DNA from: an uncultured Bacteroidota bacterium
GTDB taxonomy: Bacteria > Bacteroidota > Bacteroidia > Chitinophagales > Chitinophagaceae
NCBI GenBank assembly: GCA_903881265.1
Contig: CAIRSV010000289.1
Coordinates: 1 to 13,654 of the forward strand
DNA: 13,654 nucleotides
Reading direction: 5' to 3'
Below the pieces are notes generated by a model. That model ran no database searches and was not told the origin of the DNA. It saw nothing but the letters and a program-made list of their open reading frames with translations. The translations under genes and the position numbers were made by a program. This document shows positions 7,193 through 13,654 of this stretch, in pieces; the stretch's first letter is position 1, and each line of letters starts with the position of its first letter.

Positions 7193-7366
7193 GTGAGGCA
7201 CAGGTTACAAACCTGCGCCAGCCGTTGTGCTTAGAATATTCTAGCGCTAGCGAGGGCAATGAAAAAATGTGGATGATTTGTGTGGACACAAACCATGGAG
7301 TTGCTACTTCGCCGCCATTGCTCTACTACCAGCTGTTATAGCTCGCGGGTCTTAACTATGGAGTTG
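7193..7366. repeat. Composite palindrome-rich intergenic repeat island (REP-like)
   Basis: Several palindromes are packed together: a stem-loop at 7197-7219 (GGC-a-CAGGT / ACCTG-c-GCC, loop tacaa, one mismatch); AGAATATTCT at 7233-7242 overlapping CTAGCGCTAG at 7241-7250; and a hairpin TTTGTG/CACAAA with loop tgga at 7277-7292. The word ATGGAGTTG, preceded by AACY, occurs at 7295-7303 and 7358-7366. No frame is coding. The arrangement resembles RAYT-associated palindromic repeats, and parts look like dispersed intergenic repeats of Bacteroidota from memory. No transposase lies in the window. Confidence 0.45.
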
Positions 7367-7422
7367 GACAAAGTAAACATGAACTTTCAATTATATAGCT
7401 GCTAACATGAGGCAAAGCTTGC

Positions 7423-7446
7423 TGATGAACGCTTGAATGATGAACG
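7423..7446. repeat. Short direct repeat of TGATGAACG
   Basis: TGATGAACG occurs at 7423-7431 and 7438-7446, a 15-base period with spacer cttgaa. It lies in non-coding DNA downstream of rluF. Function unknown; could be chance or a replication slip. Confidence 0.35.
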
Positions 7447-7521
7447 GTGCCATCGCCACCATTGCTTAATAATGAAGATGACGCTGATTAACCAAAAAAA
7501 ATATGTCTTAGTTATGCGCAA

Positions 7522-8244
7522 TTAGGTCTTACTCGAATGTTGCAGTAAGCCCTCGAGTTCCGCAATTTCAACAGCAGAGAGATAACGCCATTTGCCCGCC
7601 TGTAATTTATCGAGATGCACATTCATAATACGAACGCGCGTAAGCGAAATGACATCATACCCCAAGGCTTCACACATTCGTCGTATCTGACGATTGAGGC
7701 CCTGTTTTAAAGTGATTCTAAATTTCTTTCCGCTCTCCTGCTTTACCTTGCATTTCAACGTGGTTGTGCCTAAAATAGACACGCCATTGGCCATGTGGGT
7801 TATAAAATCGGGCGTGATGCCTTTGTTCACCACCACGATATATTCCTTATCGTGATTGTTTTCGGCCCGTAATATTTTATTCACGATATCACCGTCATTG
7901 GTCAGCAGAATCAATCCCTCTGAATCCTTATCAAGCCGCCCAATGGGAAAAATACGTTTAGGGTAGTTGAGAAAGGAAATAATATTGGTCTTGTCTTTCG
8001 TATCAGTCGTTGATGTAATACCAACCGGCTTGTTCATCGCAATATAGACAGCCTGTACTTTCTTTTTCTTGATATACTCAAAGTCAACGCTGACGGTATC
8101 GCTCTCCCTTACCTTATGTGTGAGCTTGGCTACTTTATCGTTGATCATCACACGACCTTGCTCAACTAGCTTATCCGCCTCACGACGTGAACAATACCCC
8201 GAGGCACTGATATATTTATTGATTTGAACGCCTTCCTGATCCAT
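7522..8244 (-). CDS. rluF: 23S rRNA pseudouridine synthase, RluF type
   Basis: Converts a uridine of 23S rRNA (U2604 in E. coli, by family) to pseudouridine during ribosome assembly. The 240 residues hold an N-terminal S4 RNA-binding domain (about 6-52: INKYISASGYCSRREADKLV, GRVMINDKV), then the RsuA/RluB-type catalytic domain: NKPVGITSTTD (71-81), FPIGRLDKDSEGLILLTNDG (99-118) with catalytic Asp105, HDKEYIVVV, and LNRQIRRMCEALGYDV (183-198) followed by LTRVRIMN. The GITSTTD and RIMN signatures favour RluF over RluB or RluE. It stands alone on the minus strand, divergent from the symporter gene. The start at 8244 gives the normal short lead before the S4 domain. An A8 run at 7494-7501 (T8 on its own strand) lies downstream, but I see no clear terminator stem. 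Confidence 0.93.
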   Translation of the reverse strand: MDQEGVQINKYISASGYCSRREADKLVEQGRVMINDKVAKLTHKVRESDTVSVDFEYIKKKKVQAVYIAMNKPVGITSTTDTKDKTNIISFLNYPKRIFPIGRLDKDSEGLILLTNDGDIVNKILRAENNHDKEYIVVVNKGITPDFITHMANGVSILGTTTLKCKVKQESGKKFRITLKQGLNRQIRRMCEALGYDVISLTRVRIMNVHLDKLQAGKWRYLSAVEIAELEGLLQHSSKT

Positions 8245-8254
8245 ATGTCAAGTG

Positions 8255-8262
8255 CAATGATA
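8255..8262 (-). promoter_or_regulatory. Possible -7 box of rluF
   Basis: Minus-strand TATCATTG followed by C is one base off TAnnTTTGC and lies 10 bases before the ATG. A TTG occurs 24 bases further upstream, slightly too far for the usual 17-23 base spacer. Weak. Confidence 0.28.
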
Positions 8263-8487
8263 CAGTGATTCGCGTGAAGAAAAAAGCAACAGTTGGCCTC
8301 AGACGCTAAAAAAGCAAATCACAGGTACTTCACCTTAATAAAACCCTTGAAAAAAATAGAGAAATCAAAGTAAAGTAAGGATGTAATAAACTTCCGCTAG
8401 CTTCGTGGCAGCATTGAATACTATAACCCACCTTCGTCGCGTTGATTATTCTAACTTTTCGTTTTATCTTGTCCCCAATCTTATGCT

Positions 8488-9882
8488 ATGCAACACAAAC
8501 AACTTTCACTATCTATTTTATTGACCGCCTTGATGATACTGCTCATTCATCTTCTCAACGCCCCTTTTTTACATTTGAACAATAATGTCGTAATGACGGT
8601 GCGTTTACTGGGCCTTGCCTTGTTATGCTATTATGGCCTTCGTCAGAAAAAACTTCCAACATGGATCCTTATCTCCATGTTAGTAGGCATTGAAATCGGA
8701 TACGACTTTCCCGAGGTGGCAATCAAGCTTGATGTACTCAGCAAGATTTTTCTTCGTCTGATCAAGACCATCATAGCACCGCTCATCTTCGCTACATTGG
8801 TCTTAGGCATTGCTGGTCACTCCAATCTAAAGCAAGTGGGGAGAATCGCGTGGAAGTCCATGGTGTATTTTTATATTGCAACTACCCTAGCCTTGTTCTT
8901 AGGCTTAGGCGTGATCAACTTCACGCAGGCAGGCTCGGGTATTGTGCTGCCAGCAGATGCGGTGCAACAAATGCCTGAGACTAGCAAACAAAGTTGGCAG
9001 GATATCCTATTGCATATTTTCCCCGAAAACATCGCTAAGTCTATTGTGGAGGGCCAAGTACTACAAGTAGTGATCTTTAGTATCATCTTTGGTATTGCAC
9101 TCGCCATGCTGAGCGACAAACTACGCAAACCGATGCTTGACTTTTCAGAAAGTTTGGCTGAGACGATGTTTAAGTTTACCAATATCATCATGTATGCGGC
9201 TCCATTCGGCGTAGGTGGCGCAATCGCCTATACAGTGGGCAAATTAGGCATTGGTGTACTACTCAACGGCATTTATCTTGTGCTAACATTATACGGCGCG
9301 TTGATCGCGTTTGTGTTATTGGTGTTGCTACCTATATGTTTCTTCGCTCGACTGAATATCAAAAATTTATTCAAGGCGATTTCAGAGCCTTTCACCTTAG
9401 CCTTTGCCACAGCAAGTTCGGAAAGTGCATTACCGAAAGCCATGAGGAATATGGAACTCTTTGGTGTACCTCGAAAAATAGTTTCCTTTGTAATGCCACT
9501 CGGTTATAGTTTCAATCTTGACGGAACGACCTTATATCTTTCATTGGCTAGTATTTTTGTTGCACAAGCCTGCGGCGTTCATTTGAGCTTCGGCAATCAA
9601 GTCTTTATCGTCTTCACATTGATGCTCACTAGTAAAGGGGTGGCAGGCGTGCCAAGGGCATCATTTGTCATTTTATTGGGCACTATTGCATCGTTCTCCT
9701 ATCTCGGTTTAAAAGAATGGCCGTTGTATATCATACTCGGCATTGATGCACTGATGGATATGGCGCGCACAAGTATTAATGTGATGGGCAATTGTGTTGC
9801 GAGTGCCGTGGTTGCTCGCTGGGAAGGTGAACTCGATGATACCAAGATGAATCAAGAGAATCTATTTGAACATACACAATGA
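8488..9882 (+). CDS. Dicarboxylate/amino acid:cation symporter (DAACS, GltP/DctA family)
   Basis: Inner-membrane elevator-type transporter for C4-dicarboxylates or acidic amino acids, driven by Na+ or H+. Family signatures: HP1 loop ATASSESALP (307-316), NLDGTTLY in TM7 (343-350), the HP2 region TSKGVAGVPRASF (381-393) and TM8 DMARTSINVMGN (424-435). Asp424, Arg427, Thr428 and Asn431 line up with the aspartate-binding D394, R397, T398 and N401 of GltPh. Asn435 replaces the Na1-site Asp405 of GltPh, as in the H+-coupled GltP/DctA proteins by recollection, so proton coupling is possible. At 464 residues it is longer than usual, because about 50 residues with two hydrophobic segments (8-24 and 35-50) precede the normal TM1 (57-71). 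The substrate cannot be told. The start at 8488 has no Shine-Dalgarno sequence. Confidence 0.93.
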   Translation: MQHKQLSLSILLTALMILLIHLLNAPFLHLNNNVVMTVRLLGLALLCYYGLRQKKLPTWILISMLVGIEIGYDFPEVAIKLDVLSKIFLRLIKTIIAPLIFATLVLGIAGHSNLKQVGRIAWKSMVYFYIATTLALFLGLGVINFTQAGSGIVLPADAVQQMPETSKQSWQDILLHIFPENIAKSIVEGQVLQVVIFSIIFGIALAMLSDKLRKPMLDFSESLAETMFKFTNIIMYAAPFGVGGAIAYTVGKLGIGVLLNGIYLVLTLYGALIAFVLLVLLPICFFARLNIKNLFKAISEPFTLAFATASSESALPKAMRNMELFGVPRKIVSFVMPLGYSFNLDGTTLYLSLASIFVAQACGVHLSFGNQVFIVFTLMLTSKGVAGVPRASFVILLGTIASFSYLGLKEWPLYIILGIDALMDMARTSINVMGNCVASAVVARWEGELDDTKMNQENLFEHTQ

Positions 9883-9965
9883 TAGCCGCTTAAAACAAGT
9901 ACGATAGTGGCAATACCAGTAGAACTCAAAAACGACAGCGTAAATTCAATTGACTACATTTTGAC

Positions 9966-9973
9966 TATATTTG
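9966..9973 (+). promoter_or_regulatory. TATATTTG -7 box before the PIN toxin module
   Basis: A perfect TAnnTTTGC match 17 bases before the ATG at 9991. It lies in the 12-base word GACTATATTTGC (9963-9974), which recurs before the nuclease gene at 10771-10782. No good -33 TTTG at the right distance. Confidence 0.45.
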
Positions 9974-9990
9974 CTATGACAAAAAAATAA

Positions 9991-10455
9991 ATGACCCAGA
10001 GAATTTAAACAGACACTTCAGTTGTTGGCGGCTACTTTGACGAAGAGTTCAAAGAGGTGACAATAAAGCTGTTTGAGAGGCTCGACAACAACGAAATTAT
10101 TTTTGTAGTTTCAGACCTGCTTGACCTTGAATTAATAAACGCACCACAACACGTTAAAGAACATTTATTAAAATATTCGGCAGACAAATTCCAAAGAGTT
10201 GAACTAAATGAGCAAGCCATCAAACTTGCAGACACTTACATTAACGAAAAAGTGGTTGGCAAGACAAGTGTGGAAGACTGCCGTCACATTGCTATGGCGA
10301 CCATTCACAAAGTAGACGTTTTAGCAAGTTGGAACTGTAAACATATCGTAAACCTTGACAGAATTAAGAGTTACAATTCTGTGAATTTACGACTTGGATA
10401 TTCAATGATTGAAATAAGAAGCCCAAAAGACTTAGTAAATTATGGAAACGACTAA
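9991..10455 (+). pseudogene. PIN-domain (VapC-type) toxin interrupted by an in-frame stop at codon 6
   Basis: The frame encodes a PIN-domain ribonuclease toxin but carries TAA at 10006-10008. From the ATG at 9991 it reads MTQRI, stop, then TDTSVVGGYFDEEFKEV running straight into the open part at 10057. PIN toxins normally begin with a short lead and (I/V)Y(I/L)DTS, so a Tyr codon (TAT or TAC) has most simply become TAA with the frame otherwise intact. Remaining PIN features: LLDLELINAP with a conserved acid, TSVEDCRHIAMA with another, and LASWNCKHIVN. A GTG at 10057 could start a 132-residue product, but it would lack the first catalytic Asp (10012-10014). No start codon exists between the stop and that Asp. 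The 3' end overlaps the antitoxin-like gene by 14 bases. Readthrough or a sequencing error remain possible. Confidence 0.75.
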
Positions 10456-10609
10456 AAAAGAAAAACAGTTTGACGCTGTAAAAATGATGCGAGACATTAG
10501 AGACAAAATCAGTTCTGAAACTCAGAATATGACTTTTGATGAGTTGAAAACTTATATCAAACAAAAACTTGACGACAACAAAACAAAACTCGTTGGACAG
10601 CAACAATGA
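10442..10609 (+). CDS. Small antitoxin-like protein paired with the PIN toxin
   Basis: A 55-residue, highly charged protein that starts at an ATG overlapping the last 14 bases of the PIN frame, an arrangement typical of translationally coupled toxin-antitoxin genes, here with the toxin first. The core FDAVKMMRDIRDKISSE followed by MTFDELKTYIKQKL resembles small Bacteroidota and cyanobacterial antitoxin-like proteins found beside PIN toxins, by recollection. It is probably two helices, with the C-terminal one wrapping the toxin. No DNA-binding domain is evident. The frame is intact although the toxin frame is broken. Role inferred from context and length; no experiment is known to me. Confidence 0.7.
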   Translation: METTKKEKQFDAVKMMRDIRDKISSETQNMTFDELKTYIKQKLDDNKTKLVGQQQ

Positions 10610-10634
10610 AGTAAGAAGGAACGACTACTAACAG

Positions 10635-10728
10635 CGCATAATCCTAATGCGGGCGATATCTCTTTTCGGTCGAAGTATCTCATCTGATCGCATGGTTCTT
10701 AGTTTCGGCGAAGTATCTTTGAATTCGC
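10635..10728. repeat. Intergenic repeat words and small hairpin downstream of the TA module
   Basis: A CGCAT/ATGCG stem with a seven-base loop lies at 10635-10651. It is followed by two copies of a TTTCGG(t)CGAAGTATCT unit at about 10664-10680 and 10703-10718. The word GGCGAAGTATC (10707-10717) is nearly the reverse complement of GCTACTTCGCC seen at 6916 and 7303. No gene fits in 10610-10812. Confidence 0.35.
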
Positions 10729-10773
10729 GGACTAGGCCTATGCGCAAAACGATAGTGGTGAATAATTAGCGAC

Positions 10774-10781
10774 TATATTTG
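10774..10781 (+). promoter_or_regulatory. TATATTTG -7 box of the exported nuclease gene
   Basis: A perfect TAnnTTTGC match 31 bases before the ATG at 10813, implying a leader of about 25 bases. A clear -33 TTTG is not present; GGTG at 10757-10760 is the nearest weak candidate. Confidence 0.45.
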
Positions 10782-10812
10782 CTTTTCCGCTGATTAAAAA
10801 CGTGCCCCACAC

Positions 10813-12351
10813 ATGAAATATTTCGTATGCTCTTTCCTTCTGTTGATTGCTGTAAGCACTTGCTCTAGTCAATCGATTGTATTATCGGATCTATTTATCA
10901 ATATCGGACAAACGGCCGCTGGATCAGCATCCACATCGTCATCATTCAATTTTGTAGTGAATGGTAGTATCAATAGTTTTACCGTCGATGTACCTCCGCC
11001 CTTTGAAGTATCAAACGACAATATTTTCTTCACGAATCAATTGAGCTATTCAACATCGATAGCCGGTATAGCACAATCTGTGTTTGTACGTATCCATCCA
11101 AGCGCAGCCGCTAAGGTGTATAGAAAACAAATCAACTTTGTATTGAACGGCAATACGATGACGCAAAAGATTATGTTATTAGGCACTTCATTACCCGACA
11201 ACAGCACCTTGCGTGTCATGAACTGGAATATGCGTTGGTTTGGCGATGCATCAAATTGCGGTTGCGATACCGTTGAAGCCCGCATGAATGCAATTCATAT
11301 CATGAAGGATATCAATGCAGATGTGTATTGTCTGCAAGAAGTGGTCAATATAAATGAATTAGCATTGGTTACGGCCGACTTAGGTGCTAAGTATCAGTAT
11401 GTGATGTCTCCATTTGGGTCTTTTGCGACAAGCCCATCCGATCCTGATTATGCCACCAATCAAAAACTTGCTTTTATTTACAATACCGATAAGGTTGAGA
11501 ATCTTGGCACCTTCGGTTTGTTGGCATCAACGTATCCAGCAAATGCAGGAAGTAACTCACCCTATTATTATTTTGCATCCGGTCGCTTTCCATTTATTTT
11601 ACAGGCTAAACTAACACTCGACAATAGCTTGACGGATACCGTCATCTTCTCCAACATTCACGCCAAAGCTATTTCCGATGTATCGTCGTACAATAGACGA
11701 CAAGCAGGTGCTGTAAAAATGACGGATAGTTTGAATGCATTATTTCCTGGCAAAAAAGTAATGGTCATCGGCGATTATAATGATTTCTTAGAAGGCACAG
11801 TGGTCAGTAGTTTAAGCGTGTCGCCTTATCAATATATGCTTGATCACGGCTTTACAGGCATTACCTTACCTTCTCATTTTCCTAATCAAACGACTTACGT
11901 AGGCGCTGCGAATACAATGTTTGACAATGTGGCCTGCACATCTAATTTAATGGCTACCTACGCCGATAGCAGCTGCTTTATTTTTGACGAAGTTGAAAAA
12001 TATATTACTAATTACAGTATAACCACAAGCGATCATTTTCCGGTAGTAAGTTACTTCAACTTTAATTTTTCAATTGATGTGGCTGTAACAGATATCAGTC
12101 AATCGACGTCATTTTTCAACATCATCAATCCTTCGTCGAATACCTTGCAACTTTTATGGAACGAGTCGACCGCAGATCAATGCAACCTATCGGTATACGA
12201 CATCACAGGCCATGTGTGTTATACAAACAAGGTGAGTGCACGTGAAAAACAGACCGCTATTTCATTGCCTTCCCTACGCGAAGGTTTTTATGTTGTTGAT
12301 GTGCGTCATGGTCAAAAGCACACCATAAAAAAATGGTTGGTCCGATTATAA
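10813..12351 (+). CDS. Exported endonuclease/exonuclease/phosphatase-family protein with T9SS sorting domain
   Basis: A 512-residue protein exported by Sec (signal peptide about 1-20, MKYFVCSFLLLIAVST) and then across the outer membrane by the type IX system. Residues about 22-125 form an Ig-like beta-sandwich of the kind often placed before Bacteroidota nuclease domains. The EEP catalytic domain (about 132-415) has MNWNMRWFG (Asn139), DVYCLQE (metal ligand Glu176), FSNIHAKA (Asn281, His283), VIGDYNDF (Asp321, Asn323) and TSDHFP (Asp407, His408), so the active site looks complete. The last ~80 residues (NPSSNTLQLLW, LSVYDITGHVCY, LREGFYVVDV, KKWLV) are a type A C-terminal sorting domain. Probable role: extracellular DNA or RNA breakdown for phosphate or nucleotides; another phosphodiester substrate is possible. 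Single gene, convergent with pruA. Confidence 0.92.
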   Translation: MKYFVCSFLLLIAVSTCSSQSIVLSDLFINIGQTAAGSASTSSSFNFVVNGSINSFTVDVPPPFEVSNDNIFFTNQLSYSTSIAGIAQSVFVRIHPSAAAKVYRKQINFVLNGNTMTQKIMLLGTSLPDNSTLRVMNWNMRWFGDASNCGCDTVEARMNAIHIMKDINADVYCLQEVVNINELALVTADLGAKYQYVMSPFGSFATSPSDPDYATNQKLAFIYNTDKVENLGTFGLLASTYPANAGSNSPYYYFASGRFPFILQAKLTLDNSLTDTVIFSNIHAKAISDVSSYNRRQAGAVKMTDSLNALFPGKKVMVIGDYNDFLEGTVVSSLSVSPYQYMLDHGFTGITLPSHFPNQTTYVGAANTMFDNVACTSNLMATYADSSCFIFDEVEKYITNYSITTSDHFPVVSYFNFNFSIDVAVTDISQSTSFFNIINPSSNTLQLLWNESTADQCNLSVYDITGHVCYTNKVSAREKQTAISLPSLREGFYVVDVRHGQKHTIKKWLVRL

Positions 12352-12366
12352 AATCAAACCAACCAT
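12333..12366 (-). terminator. Hairpin terminator of pruA, overlapping the nuclease gene end
   Basis: ATGGTTGG (12333-12340) pairs perfectly with CCAACCAT (12359-12366), with a further GATT/AATC inner stem. On the minus strand the stem is followed directly by a seven-T run (12327-12333), a canonical intrinsic terminator about 24 bases past the pruA stop. On the plus strand the T-rich stretch is more distant (from about 12381), so termination of the nuclease transcript is less certain. The stem spans the last codons and stop of the nuclease gene. Confidence 0.65.
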
Positions 12367-12389
12367 CTATAAAAGAATCTACTTGTTTT

Positions 12390-13654
12390 TTATTTCTCTC
12401 CCAAAAATGCATACCGATAATCCGTCGGCGGATTAAACGTTTCTTTGATTGTGCGTGCGCTCAACCAACGATAGAGATTAAGCATAGAACCCGCTTTATC
12501 ATTCGTTCCGCTTGCACGTGCACCACCGAAAGGTTGCTGACCAACCACCGCTCCGGTAGGTTTGTCATTGATATAGAAATTACCAGCACTATGCGTTAAG
12601 GCCTTCATTGCCTTTTCCAATGCATAGCGATCTTGACTAAATACGGCACCTGTAAGTGCATAATCAGATGTTGAATCCACTAAGGCGCAAGCTTGATCAA
12701 ATTCAGTTGCCTTATAGGTATAGATAGTTAATACTGGCCCGAAGATTTCTTCACACATCGTGGTATATCTTGCATTGGTTGTTTCGATCACCGTCGGTTC
12801 AACATACCAACCTTTGCTGCTATCGCATTTACCACCAACCAAGATCTTACACGTTTTATCTTTCTTCGCGCCATCAATATATTTTTTGATGCTGTTGAAT
12901 GATTTTTCATCGATCACGGCATTGACAAAATTCGTAAAGTCTTCTGTTGTACCCATTTTCATCGTCTTCACGGCAGCCACTAATTTCTTTTTAATTTCTG
13001 CAGCCAAATTATCTGGGATATAGGCGCGTGATGCTGCGCTACATTTTTGACCTTGATATTCGAATGCACCGCGTGCCATACCAGCCACCACAGCGTCCAC
13101 ATCAGCGGATGGATGTACAAGGATAAAATCTTTTCCGCCGGTTTCGCCTACAATACGAGGATAGGTCTTATACTTCGCGATATTTTCTCCGATACTCTTC
13201 CACATACCTTGAAACACACCTGTACTTCCTGTAAAGTGAACACCTGCAAAATCGCGGTGACTAAAACAAACATCACCAACTACAGGTCCGCTTACAAACA
13301 CAAGATTAATGACACCATCGGGCAAGCCTGCTTCTTTCAAAATCTTCATAAAGAGATTAGCCGAATAGATTTGTGTATTAGCTGCTTTCCAAACGACCAC
13401 ATTACCGCACATAGCCGCTGAGGTTGGAAGATTACCACCGATGGCTGTAAAGTTAAAAGGTGTCACCGCCAACACAAATCCTTCTAAGGAACGATATTCA
13501 ACACGGTTGTACATACCGGGTCCAGAAATTGGTTGTTGTTTATAGATATCATTTAAAAAATGCACATTGAAACGCAAGAAATCAATCAATTCGCAGGTGC
13601 TATCAATCTCAGCCTGAAAGGCATTCTTGCTTTGCCCCAACATAGTGGCAGCCA
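12390..13654 (-). CDS. pruA: L-glutamate gamma-semialdehyde dehydrogenase (P5C dehydrogenase), 5' end outside window
   Basis: Second enzyme of proline catabolism, oxidising glutamate semialdehyde to glutamate with NAD+. The frame enters from the right edge; in-frame codons before the Met at 13643 (Ala-Ala-Thr) continue the family wording, so that Met is internal and roughly the first 120 of ~540 residues are missing. Aldehyde dehydrogenase motifs: TPFNFTAIGGNLP, the cofactor region VVWKAANT, FTGSTGVFQGMW, GETGGKDF with the conserved Glu (codon at 13143-13145), QGQKCSAASR with the nucleophile Cys (codon at 13041-13043), EEIFGPVL, and FYINDKPTGAVVGQQPFGGARASGTNDKAG near the C-terminus in the PruA-type wording. 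This is the stand-alone form, not fused to proline dehydrogenase as far as visible. It ends in a hairpin terminator. Confidence 0.96.
   Translation of the reverse strand, partial: AATMLGQSKNAFQAEIDSTCELIDFLRFNVHFLNDIYKQQPISGPGMYNRVEYRSLEGFVLAVTPFNFTAIGGNLPTSAAMCGNVVVWKAANTQIYSANLFMKILKEAGLPDGVINLVFVSGPVVGDVCFSHRDFAGVHFTGSTGVFQGMWKSIGENIAKYKTYPRIVGETGGKDFILVHPSADVDAVVAGMARGAFEYQGQKCSAASRAYIPDNLAAEIKKKLVAAVKTMKMGTTEDFTNFVNAVIDEKSFNSIKKYIDGAKKDKTCKILVGGKCDSSKGWYVEPTVIETTNARYTTMCEEIFGPVLTIYTYKATEFDQACALVDSTSDYALTGAVFSQDRYALEKAMKALTHSAGNFYINDKPTGAVVGQQPFGGARASGTNDKAGSMLNLYRWLSARTIKETFNPPTDYRYAFLGEK

Noticed and set aside
10057..10455. Treating the GTG at 10057 as the true start of the PIN gene
   Set aside because: It would remove the first catalytic Asp and the first strand of the PIN fold, while the missing residues are readable in frame just upstream; a broken gene fits better.
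10621..10715. Possible integron attC-like site after the antitoxin gene (ACTAAC then hairpin)
   Set aside because: No matching GTTRRRY right-hand core site in a suitable place and no integrase in the window.
1..13654. CRISPR array, tRNA or rRNA genes, complete insertion sequence
   Set aside because: No regularly spaced repeats, no tRNA or rRNA wording and no transposase frame were seen on either strand.

Overview
The window looks like a chromosomal segment of a Bacteroidota bacterium, most likely from the Chitinophagia/Sphingobacteriia side. The signs are an exported nuclease with a type IX secretion (T9SS) C-terminal sorting domain, a phosphosulfolactate synthase gene paired with aroE, several promoter-like TAnnTTTG boxes, an almost complete lack of Shine-Dalgarno sequences, and Bacteroidota-type UvrA, FolP and RluF proteins. 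Assignments come from reading the translations and recalling families; no database search was run.

Layout. 1-1434 (-): 5' part of uvrA, cut by the window edge. 1574-2089 (+): SnoaL/NTF2-fold lipoprotein, divergent from uvrA. 2326-3827 (+): two-gene unit, phosphosulfolactate synthase then shikimate dehydrogenase (TTG start). 3874-5914 (-): folP and a GT4-type glycosyltransferase, convergent with aroE. 5974-6027: three back-to-back stem-loops between folP and fic. 6149-6703 (-): class III Fic protein. 6704-7521: about 0.8 kb with no gene but with a palindrome-rich, REP-like stretch. 7522-8244 (-): RluF-type pseudouridine synthase. 8488-9882 (+): dicarboxylate/amino-acid:cation symporter. 9991-10609 (+): small toxin-antitoxin cassette whose PIN toxin carries an in-frame stop at codon 6 while the overlapping antitoxin-like gene is intact. 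10813-12351 (+): T9SS-exported endonuclease/exonuclease/phosphatase protein. 12390-13654 (-): pruA, cut by the window end, convergent with the nuclease and sharing a hairpin terminator region.

Most of the window is housekeeping (DNA repair, folate, shikimate, rRNA modification, proline catabolism, transport). The accessory layer is the Fic protein, the broken PIN module and the hairpin repeats. No clearly new multi-gene system is visible. The items most worth a second look are the PIN module with a silenced toxin bracketed by repeated promoter-like words, the triple stem-loop before folP, the composite repeat island at 7193-7366, the cross-phylum resemblance of the Fic protein to Neisseria Fic, and the possible leaderless start of the phosphosulfolactate synthase gene.
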